DNA of 38,057 nt from an uncultured Porphyromonadaceae bacterium (GTDB lineage: Bacteria > Bacteroidota > Bacteroidia > Bacteroidales > Muribaculaceae). Below the pieces are notes generated by a model that was given only the letters and a program-made list of their open reading frames with translations, ran no database searches and was not told the origin of the DNA. Positions 16,313 to 24,567 of the stretch are shown in pieces; within the stretch, counting starts at the first letter, position 1, and each line of letters begins with the position of its first letter. Position numbers and translations under genes: made by a program. Where the stretch lies: contig CABUVO010000036.1 in assembly GCA_902495075.1 (NCBI GenBank), positions 1 through 38,057 of the forward strand, read 5' to 3'.

Positions 16313-17047
16313 TCACTTGCTGTTTTCGTAGTATTTGCGCAGTATTTTGCCATCGGGATATGAGCGCGAGATTTGCCAGCACTTGCCTACCATTTTTAGA
16401 GCTTCACTGTCACCGAAATAGTCGATATATTCAGTATAGTCATATACATTATAATTGATTGAACCGGTGGCGAACTTGCCTGATTCGTGAGCATCCCGGT
16501 CCGCTTCAGTTTTACCATCAAAAAGCGTAAAGAAGGCTTCAGCAAGTGGCTTGGCTATTGCAAGCGACTCCGGCGTGTTATGCACATATAACGCCAGCGC
16601 CATATTATGTAAAAGCGGCAACGTGAAGGTTTTTATCTTTGGGAAAAGATAAAGAGCAGCCTCAGTATAGCTTAATTCCGTCAGTTGTTCGAGCAATGCC
16701 TGATTGACACAATATGGGTCACCAAGTTCGGCACCTTTGCGGAAGCTCCATTTGCAGGCTTTTTTCTCACCGGCAGCAGCCATGGAAAGGCCAACACGCC
16801 GGTAATCGGCAGCAGTGGCAGTCTTTTCATCCAGTTCTGACCACATCTGTTTTACAGCGGCTCCCTTATATTCCGTATCCAAGGCGGTCATCTCATTTAG
16901 AGCCTTCTTCCGCGCGTCGGCATCGGCGGCTGAATCATATTGGGCGGATAGTGCCTCCATACGGGTATAATAGTCAGTCTGCGCCGTTGCGGAAATCGGC
17001 AGTACAACAGCAGATATAAACAGTATGGAGTTTCTGATAGATTTCAT
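16313..17047 (-). CDS. secreted helical-repeat protein, last gene of the caspase operon
   Basis: The 244-residue protein has a signal peptide (cut after ATA, about residue 22) and a mostly helical mature part. One stretch at about 84-115 (GLSMAAAGEKKACKWSF, KGAELGDP) resembles a Sel1/TPR-like repeat; the rest has no recognisable motif. It starts 3 bases after the caspase stop, so it is translationally linked to it. I do not recognise the family; a scaffold or adaptor for the secreted caspase is an inference from position and repeat-like fold. Confidence 0.8.
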   Translation of the reverse strand: MKSIRNSILFISAVVLPISATAQTDYYTRMEALSAQYDSAADADARKKALNEMTALDTEYKGAAVKQMWSELDEKTATAADYRRVGLSMAAAGEKKACKWSFRKGAELGDPYCVNQALLEQLTELSYTEAALYLFPKIKTFTLPLLHNMALALYVHNTPESLAIAKPLAEAFFTLFDGKTEADRDAHESGKFATGSINYNVYDYTEYIDYFGDSEALKMVGKCWQISRSYPDGKILRKYYENSK

Positions 17048-17050
17048 CTT

Positions 17051-19636
17051 TTACTTGATTTCAAGATCATTGTGATAATTCTGGGAGCGCAGAGTGGGCG
17101 ACTGAAGTCCCTTAGAAATGTCAGAGACCTGACGGCGCGTGTAGTTGATCCACTCGGTCAACGATATTCTGCCGTTGTTGTCGGCATCTACACTCTTCTC
17201 CTGAAGTCCCTTGAGCAGACAATAAGTAAAGAGTCCATTGTTCCATTCCTGACTTTCTACCGCAAGTTCACCGCCACCGGCACTGGATAACACTGTGGCG
17301 CCCACACCCCAGCGAGTGTCACGGAACATATCGGACAGAATAGTGTTGACGCGCTCTACATCTTCCTTGGCAGAGACATTCTGTCCCGCAGAGCGGAAGA
17401 GCAGTTCTTCCCCCTTTGACATCGCGACAGTATTGACTGCCACATAATCTTCCTTGTCAAGTTCACCGGAGTGACAGGCATCTATGAAACATGCCCTGTT
17501 CAACGCCGGCACACCCTCGAAAACGCCCATGAAGTCATCATAAAGGATGCCGCCCTCCTTAGGATTAGCGAAATTCATGTCGTGAGCGCCGAGGTAATAA
17601 TCGAATTCGCTGTCAAGCACGCCGTGACCGGCGAAGAATACCAACACTACATCATCGGGACGTGATTCTGACAAGAAAGACCGGATTTTATTCAGACTCG
17701 CAACAGTCACTTGCTCATCAGTAAGAGTCAGCGTCTTTATCTTACCGAAGCAATCGGAGGAACTTTCCTTCAGTGCTTTCACAAAGTCTCCGGCATCTTT
17801 GGCGGCATAGCCGAGATTATAACAATTGTCGGCATAGGTCGAAACACCGGCTGCGACAACATAAAGATCTGGCTTGACAGCATTTTCAGGCGCATAAGTG
17901 ACATTGAAAGTCTGACGCAGCGAACTGGAGCCTTTGACGTTTGTACACCACACTGCGATTTCGTTGTTGCCCGCAGTCAAAGCCAGCGTCTCGTGAAGCC
18001 GATGCAGACGACCCGTCACATATCTTTTGTCAGTGGTGAGCACAGGTACGCCGTTGATGGTGACAGTAACTTCGCTGAGGTCATATTGCGAATCTGTAAA
18101 GACAGCATCCAGCGTTATAGAGCCATCCACGCTTATAAACGGGATATTTACACGATTTACTTCTGTTGTCGGCACATGATAACCTGAAGAAAGGCTCTCT
18201 TCGCTAATACCGGCACGGCGCAGACGCTTTTTCCATGCTTTTTTCAGCAATTCTATCTCAGCGGGGTCACCGCCAAGACGGCTCAATACGATGTCCGGAC
18301 GATTGTTGCGCAGGTCAAACTGTTCGAAGGCATAAGGCTGACCATCTTTCACAAAGTTGATATAACGGTTGATACCGGGTGTCGCTTTATAGTAATGGTC
18401 AGGCGTCAGGAAGATGTAGTCTGATTTTTCGCCGTCGGCAACCTGATAAGCATAAACAAGCGGTTCCAAAGTCCTGACATCCCAGACAGTAATCTGACCC
18501 GCCTTATCCGAAGTAAACATTCGCGTCGAATCCGCGGACAGAGCGATTGAATTGATTTCGGCATGATGCACACGGCTCTGGCGATAGCTTTTGGTCTGAC
18601 CTTTCTTCCAGAAGTTAAGTCTTCCCAACGTCGTACCTGCAACGATGGTCTCGTCGGGCAATATCTCGCAGGACGTCACCAGCTCAAGATCTTCGTAATC
18701 GGCAGCAAGGTCGCCGGTGTAGCTTATCGTTTTAAGATCCAGTGTCGCCACAGTCCGGTAGGCTGATGCAACAACAGCATAGTCATCATGAGGAGCTATC
18801 TTGATGTCCCGAATCTTGAGGCAATTCTGAGAACCAAACCGAAGCGGTTTTTCGCTCTTCAGAGAACCTTCAATCAACGCCTCCCCTTTATCTTCGATTC
18901 TTTCTACAAACGTATTGTCGGTACCCACCAGAAATCTGCCGTTGCCGTACGGGCGTGAGACTGCCGTTATTATGCGTCCTTTTGCAGGGACCTGGAATAT
19001 ATCTGGTTGGAAATAGGCGGGATATTTATTTTCTGAGGAAGGCGCTTTCCCGACAAGTGTGGCATGCCGCAGATCCCACACCAACGGATATTGTCCCTTG
19101 GTCAAAAGCGAGTCAGTGCCGTAACTGACAGCCTTCCCGGCAGTGCGGTTCATTCCGCCGATTGTTCCGGCAAGCGTCACATTGTCACCTTGTGTTGTGG
19201 TCATAAGGAGCATGTCTCCGTTCTTGACAAAAGTGAAATCGGATCCGGCACGAAACTTCGGCATCCTGCCCGATGAAACGCGCCCGATGCGCTTACCTGT
19301 AGTCCAGTTTATCACCTCGTTGGCATCAAGCGACGGATCCTCTATGGCCTTTAACTTAAATTCCTGAGTGTCAGCATAAAATAGTGCAGGATCTGTCGGA
19401 TGCGCGTATATTTCCGATGTGAACATCGGCAGCGTTGCCATAAGCATACGGTTGTTGAGATCCCATACACAAACCTCACCATCCGAGCGCGTCAGAATAT
19501 ATCGCTCGTCATAACTGATGACAAAATCCTTTATCGGATGCCCACGATGCAGCATTACCTGCACACCATCATCGGCAGAAGCAATCGGCGAGATCAGCAA
19601 CAGGAAACAGACGGCCGCAGCATTTAATATTCTCAT
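17051..19636 (-). CDS. secreted WD40-caspase (peptidase C14 family) protein
   Basis: The 861-residue protein has a signal peptide (MRILNAAAVCFLLLISPIAS) and, from about 25 to 430, WD40-type beta-propeller blades (for example SDGEVCVWDL and KAGQITVWDV). A highly basic linker at 464-475 and a beta-sandwich at 490-585 follow, then the caspase domain from about 588 (DLYVVAAGVSTYAD). The catalytic His671 is in VLVFFAGHG and Cys721 in CFIDACHSG, so the enzyme should be active. Near the C-terminus DADNNGRISLTE (817-828) is a complete EF-hand loop. Bacterial caspases of this type usually cleave after Arg or Lys. Unlike the cytoplasmic caspases of known defence systems, this one is exported. It overlaps the preceding gene by four bases (ATGA). 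Confidence 0.92.
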   Translation of the reverse strand: MRILNAAAVCFLLLISPIASADDGVQVMLHRGHPIKDFVISYDERYILTRSDGEVCVWDLNNRMLMATLPMFTSEIYAHPTDPALFYADTQEFKLKAIEDPSLDANEVINWTTGKRIGRVSSGRMPKFRAGSDFTFVKNGDMLLMTTTQGDNVTLAGTIGGMNRTAGKAVSYGTDSLLTKGQYPLVWDLRHATLVGKAPSSENKYPAYFQPDIFQVPAKGRIITAVSRPYGNGRFLVGTDNTFVERIEDKGEALIEGSLKSEKPLRFGSQNCLKIRDIKIAPHDDYAVVASAYRTVATLDLKTISYTGDLAADYEDLELVTSCEILPDETIVAGTTLGRLNFWKKGQTKSYRQSRVHHAEINSIALSADSTRMFTSDKAGQITVWDVRTLEPLVYAYQVADGEKSDYIFLTPDHYYKATPGINRYINFVKDGQPYAFEQFDLRNNRPDIVLSRLGGDPAEIELLKKAWKKRLRRAGISEESLSSGYHVPTTEVNRVNIPFISVDGSITLDAVFTDSQYDLSEVTVTINGVPVLTTDKRYVTGRLHRLHETLALTAGNNEIAVWCTNVKGSSSLRQTFNVTYAPENAVKPDLYVVAAGVSTYADNCYNLGYAAKDAGDFVKALKESSSDCFGKIKTLTLTDEQVTVASLNKIRSFLSESRPDDVVLVFFAGHGVLDSEFDYYLGAHDMNFANPKEGGILYDDFMGVFEGVPALNRACFIDACHSGELDKEDYVAVNTVAMSKGEELLFRSAGQNVSAKEDVERVNTILSDMFRDTRWGVGATVLSSAGGGELAVESQEWNNGLFTYCLLKGLQEKSVDADNNGRISLTEWINYTRRQVSDISKGLQSPTLRSQNYHNDLEIK

Positions 19637-20250
19637 ATTGGTATAATTATCATTTTATCAGTTACCAAAGTGCGTTTGCCCGCCGATGCGTCCATGTACC
19701 ATACAGAAAGGGTGACATCGAAAGGTTCGATCGGATTGCCGTCGATGGAATATAGGCTACGGTCAAAGGTTAGAATCCCTTCTTTGCAGTTGAGCTTCTT
19801 GTTGATGGTCTCGCCATTGTAGTCATAGCTAGCGAAGAAGAAGTGTTTGTCGTCAACTGGAAGAGTTGTCTTGAGCTCAATTGGATCAAGCAAGTAATAA
19901 GTATCACTCAAGACTATGCCAAGCTCCAGAGTGTTGATCAGTTCACCCTGACGAGTCGACAACTGCTTTGACTGAACGAAATAGGAGTTCATATCGGCGG
20001 ATTTGATGCCTGTATACTTTTCTGCAACTACCAACGACTGCTTCTTGGTTGTGGTATTCTGCACCTTCATTGCTTGGCGTGGAGCCGACCATCTGATGGA
20101 TGCGTTGCCGGAGAAAGTATCGCCGACCTGATAAACTTTGCCCCCGATTGTGATATTCGGAGTGGTAAGATATAAAATTTTGAAATTGTCGGCGGAAGCC
20201 GCAAATACCGACATTAACGAGAAAACCACAGCTACAATAATATTTTTCAT
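19633..20250 (-). CDS. small secreted beta-rich protein of the caspase operon, unknown
   Basis: The 205-residue protein has a signal peptide (cut after AASA, residue 20). Its mature part is predicted beta-rich, with NITIGGKVYQVGDTFSG and a KKQSLVVAEKY stretch. I do not recognise the family and see no catalytic motif. It sits between the CHASE2-like membrane protein (19 bases upstream) and the caspase (four-base overlap), so it is firmly part of the operon. A periplasmic ligand-binding or adaptor role between sensor and protease is a guess from context. Confidence 0.8.
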   Translation of the reverse strand: MKNIIVAVVFSLMSVFAASADNFKILYLTTPNITIGGKVYQVGDTFSGNASIRWSAPRQAMKVQNTTTKKQSLVVAEKYTGIKSADMNSYFVQSKQLSTRQGELINTLELGIVLSDTYYLLDPIELKTTLPVDDKHFFFASYDYNGETINKKLNCKEGILTFDRSLYSIDGNPIEPFDVTLSVWYMDASAGKRTLVTDKMIIIPI

Positions 20251-20269
20251 ACTTTTTGCTTTTGAGAAG

Positions 20270-21490
20270 TTACTTTTTTATGTATTTGACTACGATTCCG
20301 AACTGGCGTTTAATTGATTCGCAATTCTCTTTTATGAAGTAAAGTACTGTGAGCCAGAGTGTAGGGAAGTAAAGGTCGCACATTACCCCGGTGAAAAGAT
20401 ACATTACGATGTTAAGTCCCAAAATAACTACGCCGAAGCTTAACCCCGCTATAAACAGGTGAACAATTTTGGATTGCGCCCATTTTGCTGGCAACAGACT
20501 AAACGGATCGTATATAAGCATCAGCGTAAGAAGCACATATATCACGAAGAAAATTCCCATCCACCGCCAGTTGATAAGGTGACGTCCTGCCTCCAGAGCT
20601 ATTACTGCGTTAATTAGTATTACCGGACCCGCAATCGAGCCTGTGTAAGTGTCGTGATCATCGCCGCCGACAAAATCACCTATTACTATGGTCTTCCCCT
20701 CAACGAGTTCGGCGAATTCATCAGGAGAATATACATCCAATAGGTCTGCGGTGAGGTTATAATATGTCTTCTCGCCATCTGCATCGTAACACCCATCAAT
20801 ACGATAAGGCATCCAAAGAGGCAATGTGCCCATAGCAAGTCTACCATGGTCGCTTGGGAACAGACCTGCGAGACATACATCGAAACCGTTGCGCAGATTA
20901 TAGGTAGACAGAGCCATATCCTGCACATCGCCGTGGTCGTAGCGATATTTTACGAAATTATCCTCGTCAAGCGATACATTGTATTCAGATGAAGCAAGTC
21001 TGTTAGGCTGAATCGCATCCTCCGCATCTTCTTCACCATTTGCCGAGACAAGCAGACGCGGCATATTGTTTAGGGTTGCGAATAAGAGAGAGTCTGCCTC
21101 GCCGGAATCCGATTTAAAAAATTGCACATCCACAATCACGCTCTTGTAATTAGCGTCCCTGATGGATGACAAAAACTGCGCCAGGCGTCCGCGGCTCACC
21201 ACAGGACGTTCGCCAACAGGGATTCCGAAATCATCGACTGCGGGCACCATCTCCCGGTCATAACCGATATTGACAGGGAAAAATTCCTGTGACATAGATG
21301 CCTGATTCACGTCTGCCTTACCTGATATCTTGTCTGTATATATCTGCCGCACCACGTCGAGTTGCTTCATGATGCTACCTGTGCCATTCCTGTCTATTGA
21401 CAGCGAGTTGCCCAAAAGTGTGAGCGACACGAGCAACAGTGCGTTGAAGCACACCAGCAAACTTCTTGATATGACGGATTTATTTATCAT
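20270..21490 (-). CDS. CHASE2-like sensor membrane protein
   Basis: The 406-residue protein has one N-terminal membrane helix (about 10-30), a large periplasmic domain (31-308) and three C-terminal helices (309-327, 343-367, 372-387). The periplasmic part has the marks of CHASE2: an opening R-G-R-L-A-QFLSSIRDA helix, the strand SVIVDVQFF (117-125), and the closing GKTIVIGDF followed by SIAGPVILINAVIAL. CHASE2 is an extracytoplasmic sensory domain normally joined to kinases, cyclases or CHAT proteases. Here no cytoplasmic output domain follows, only about 20 basic residues, so output may go through the secreted partners encoded next to it. The ligand is unknown. Confidence 0.85.
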   Translation of the reverse strand: MINKSVISRSLLVCFNALLLVSLTLLGNSLSIDRNGTGSIMKQLDVVRQIYTDKISGKADVNQASMSQEFFPVNIGYDREMVPAVDDFGIPVGERPVVSRGRLAQFLSSIRDANYKSVIVDVQFFKSDSGEADSLLFATLNNMPRLLVSANGEEDAEDAIQPNRLASSEYNVSLDEDNFVKYRYDHGDVQDMALSTYNLRNGFDVCLAGLFPSDHGRLAMGTLPLWMPYRIDGCYDADGEKTYYNLTADLLDVYSPDEFAELVEGKTIVIGDFVGGDDHDTYTGSIAGPVILINAVIALEAGRHLINWRWMGIFFVIYVLLTLMLIYDPFSLLPAKWAQSKIVHLFIAGLSFGVVILGLNIVMYLFTGVMCDLYFPTLWLTVLYFIKENCESIKRQFGIVVKYIKK

Positions 21491-21503
21491 TCGTATTAGC
21501 AGG

Positions 21504-24377
21504 TTACTTTACTTTAAAGGTCTCGACGAGCTGTATGTCAGCGTCTGCCGGCGGAACTTCACCTGATTCAAGAGGAGTGAAGATTGTATATTCAGTCGAT
21601 TTTTTACCCTCTACTATCGCAGCGTTGTCAAGTAGCCATTTGATAGCGGCGAAGTGCTCCTTCTTGCTTTTCAGATAGGTGTCAACCACTTTATTGCATT
21701 GGTCTACAATCTTTTTGCTTTTGCCAAGCTCTTTGCCATATCTTATCGCTCCTAAACCGAGTTGCGGCAGTGAGATGGATACCGTCGCCTGGTTTACGCG
21801 AATTGAGTTTACCAGTGAATTGAGTTTATTCAAAGTTTCAATTTCACGCAAAATCTCTGTCCCGAGTTCAGGAATTCTCACTTCGAAGGGATCGAAGTTG
21901 GCGCCGAGGGCTGCCTGAACACCCGTAGCGTTGCGCACTGCGTTGGTACCGCCGTTGTTGATTATTCGGGTAGCTTTGCAAACCAGTCCTTGCGATGTCT
22001 TGAGATACCATGTGTGATATTCATACTTTGGCTGACCTTCGTTGTTGTGAATTAGTGAGTTGACACCGTTATACAGTTGGAGAACATTGCCAAAATACTG
22101 ATTGACGTTGCCCACGTTTGTCATCTGCGGCTTATCCCATTTGTTGGGAGCGGGGACATCCGTCCAACCGAACAATGTCACCTTCTCTTGTGATTTTACG
22201 CTCGATTCCGGGCGAATCAGTTTTGTTTTCGCTTTCGACAGTTTTGCGTTATACACGATATATTTGCCGGATCCGTTGTCACATGGCATCCAGAATATGA
22301 GCTGCTGGCAGCCGTTGATCGGCACAGTGAATGTCACGGGGTCGTTTATTTCATTGAGCATCAGTTCCGTCACGACTTCGCCATCGGCTCCGATCAGGAT
22401 ACGCTGCTGACGGTCGGTATAAGTGCCGGCATCAAGCAGTCCGGAGTCGGCAGGACTTATACATGCCACTGTAAATGTCACCGAGTTATATTCACCATAT
22501 GTATTGAACGCAGCCACCGACGATTCTTCAGCTTCGCCTCCCGCCGCCAGCATCATCAGTCCCGCCATGCCGGCGAGCGAGGAGCCAATCATGCTGCCGC
22601 CGACCACACCTCCGGCTACAAACGAAGATCCTACTGCTGTCGCGCCGACTGCTCCCGCCATCGCCGCGTTGGGGTCATCGCCGAGAACTCCGTGTTCAAG
22701 TGAGAAATGAACACTTGTCTTCAGCATGAAACCGTTGTTTATGCGCGTACCGTCGCGGAGTGTCCAATATTTCTTGATATCAGAGCCGTCACAACATAAT
22801 CCTTCAGAAGTACCCGACACATAATGCAGATAAGGTTTGGTTAAGCGCAACAGGTCGATATTCTCCGGACAATCAGGTTTAGGATGCGTGAACAAGTCGT
22901 TTTCAACGATATTACCCCTATAAAGCACAATGTCTGCGACTCCCACGGTTCCACCCCCCTTGCGGTTGTCGAAGGTCAGCTTGCGACATTTGTCAATTTT
23001 AACCCAATGTTTGATTGGCATGCCGGTTGCGTGCACCGGAACAGTGTAGAGTATCTTGTCATCGGCAAGCACATTAATCTCGCCGTCTTTCACGTTCGAA
23101 CTGCCCACTGAACCGGTTACAAAAGTGATATAATCGAACTGACCGCCGAGGTCGAACGATGCTGACGAATATATATGGTCGTGGAAGAAGCTCGCTCCCG
23201 ATGTGAACAACATACCCTCTGAATGTTGTACGCCTCCCATCGAGAAGCCGATGTAGTCGCTCTTGCCTGTGAACAGCATCTGATCGCGGTCAAGGCCACC
23301 GAGTATGGCGAACGGCTCGATGTTGCTCATAAGCGGGCATACGTCCGGAAGCTTCGCGAGTTTAGGATCGGCGGCTACCGGTTGCGAAACGTCCACACTC
23401 TCCGGTGTCATACCTTTAGGCCATGCTGTGACTTCGGCGAAACCGGCGTTGATATCCCATTGAGATTGGTCAGAATGGAATGACAGACGGCTTACTCCCC
23501 CCACATCTATTACCACCTGCTCGGCTGTGTCGAGCTGACGTATCTCCTTCTGGTAGATAGTGTATCCGTCACCTTGGATTGTCAGATACCCCTGCCCCTC
23601 GGCTGTATTCCTGTTGTTATCCAACGGACCTACTATGAAACTCAGCTTGTCGTATCTTTTGTTGAGGTTGAACATGACACTTCCGAAATGACCTCCGGAA
23701 ATCTGCATTTTCATATTCAATGCCAAACCGTTATGATACTTGTTTCCGTTGATTTTCATCGTCTTGTATTTTCCGGTGGGAGAAATAAGCTGGACATTAC
23801 TGTTCGTATAATATGGCGGCAGATCGGTCACAAGCAGTGCCTTTGTCTTCGCAGCAGACTGATCGAGCTGTGGCTTCCTTGGTGTCTCTCCGGCTGTCCA
23901 GAGCTGAGGCTGTCCCACTCCAAGATAAATCTCGCCTGACAGGATATCGAAAGTTACCTCTTGCGCGCCGGCAACATTTACCTCGAAGGAACGCGGTATG
24001 TCGAAATCGTAAATCTTCTCATCCACAAGTTTCTTGCCGTCGGCACGTACTGTTACAATCGACGGCTGGCTGCTGACCCGTGTATTGACCATCGGACCCA
24101 TCATGAATGTTAGCTTGTTATATTTCCCTCCAAGCTTGAAGGTCACCTTACCGATCTTTTGGGGAGCAATCAGATATTCGCCCGCGCTGCCTAATGAGAA
24201 CCCTGTAGCGGCAGTGTAATCTCCCATCATTTTCAGCTTGGTCCCTTTTACATAGGCGTTATAGGCTACATCATCGCTATGGGCGCATGACGTCAATGGC
24301 GTTACGGCTTCGGCAGTAAATCCAGAAACAAGCAGGCATGATATTGCCAATATAATACCGGAGGTGATATATTTCAT
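21504..24377 (-). CDS. large secreted protein with four NPCBM-like modules and a glycine-zipper insert
   Basis: The 957-residue protein has a signal peptide (cut near residue 24). Four related beta-sandwich modules resemble the NPCBM family: about 45-165, 190-325, 350-490 and 515-715, sharing patterns such as GKYNKLTFMMGP, KRYDKLSFIVGP and GQFDYITFVTG. The fourth is interrupted at 571-614 by a hydrophobic Gly/Ala/Val segment with a GxxxGxxxG zipper at 590-598. The C-terminal 240 residues are mixed, with a helical stretch at 835-920. NPCBM domains usually bind glycans in glycoside hydrolases, but no hydrolase domain is present. It is the first gene of the five-gene operon, 13 bases before the CHASE2 gene. 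It may be the ligand receptor or the substrate of the caspase. Confidence 0.82.
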   Translation of the reverse strand: MKYITSGIILAISCLLVSGFTAEAVTPLTSCAHSDDVAYNAYVKGTKLKMMGDYTAATGFSLGSAGEYLIAPQKIGKVTFKLGGKYNKLTFMMGPMVNTRVSSQPSIVTVRADGKKLVDEKIYDFDIPRSFEVNVAGAQEVTFDILSGEIYLGVGQPQLWTAGETPRKPQLDQSAAKTKALLVTDLPPYYTNSNVQLISPTGKYKTMKINGNKYHNGLALNMKMQISGGHFGSVMFNLNKRYDKLSFIVGPLDNNRNTAEGQGYLTIQGDGYTIYQKEIRQLDTAEQVVIDVGGVSRLSFHSDQSQWDINAGFAEVTAWPKGMTPESVDVSQPVAADPKLAKLPDVCPLMSNIEPFAILGGLDRDQMLFTGKSDYIGFSMGGVQHSEGMLFTSGASFFHDHIYSSASFDLGGQFDYITFVTGSVGSSNVKDGEINVLADDKILYTVPVHATGMPIKHWVKIDKCRKLTFDNRKGGGTVGVADIVLYRGNIVENDLFTHPKPDCPENIDLLRLTKPYLHYVSGTSEGLCCDGSDIKKYWTLRDGTRINNGFMLKTSVHFSLEHGVLGDDPNAAMAGAVGATAVGSSFVAGGVVGGSMIGSSLAGMAGLMMLAAGGEAEESSVAAFNTYGEYNSVTFTVACISPADSGLLDAGTYTDRQQRILIGADGEVVTELMLNEINDPVTFTVPINGCQQLIFWMPCDNGSGKYIVYNAKLSKAKTKLIRPESSVKSQEKVTLFGWTDVPAPNKWDKPQMTNVGNVNQYFGNVLQLYNGVNSLIHNNEGQPKYEYHTWYLKTSQGLVCKATRIINNGGTNAVRNATGVQAALGANFDPFEVRIPELGTEILREIETLNKLNSLVNSIRVNQATVSISLPQLGLGAIRYGKELGKSKKIVDQCNKVVDTYLKSKKEHFAAIKWLLDNAAIVEGKKSTEYTIFTPLESGEVPPADADIQLVETFKVK

Positions 24378-24380
24378 GTG

Positions 24381-24401
24381 CTTTTTAAGTGCTTTTAAGT
24401 G
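24381..24401 (-). repeat. short tandem repeat in the operon leader
   Basis: Two near-identical decamers lie side by side just upstream of the first ATG of the caspase operon; on the minus strand they read CACTTAAAAG and CACTTAAAAAG. They lie in the predicted 5' leader and could be a protein or RNA binding site affecting translation. Confidence 0.4.
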
Positions 24402-24431
24402 AAATTAGTTCTGATTGTTTTGATTAGTCTC

Positions 24432-24463
24432 CAAAGATACGACAAATCTTTTAACATACCAAA
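24432..24463 (-). promoter_or_regulatory. promoter of the CHASE2-caspase operon
   Basis: On the minus strand TTTG (24460-24463) is followed after exactly 20 bases by TATCTTTG (24432-24439), a full match to the Bacteroidota consensus. The start near 24425 gives a leader of about 48 bases. No other strong promoter is seen between the five genes. Confidence 0.75.
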
Positions 24464-24567
24464 ATAACGTGAAGAATCTGCGAATTTTAGGCTCCATACT
24501 GCAAAAATGTTACGGCTCAGGAATGGCGCATTATACGAATAGAGGGTGTTTTTGCGTTTATAGATAG

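Noticed and set aside
22423..22710. Plus-strand open frame rich in Ser/Pro/Ala
   Set aside because: It is the reverse complement of the Gly/Ala-rich segment of the NPCBM protein; base composition alone keeps it open.
16313..24377. Genomic island or mobile element carrying the caspase operon
   Set aside because: No integrase, transposase, terminal repeats or target duplication are seen at either edge, and the promoter style matches the rest of the window.
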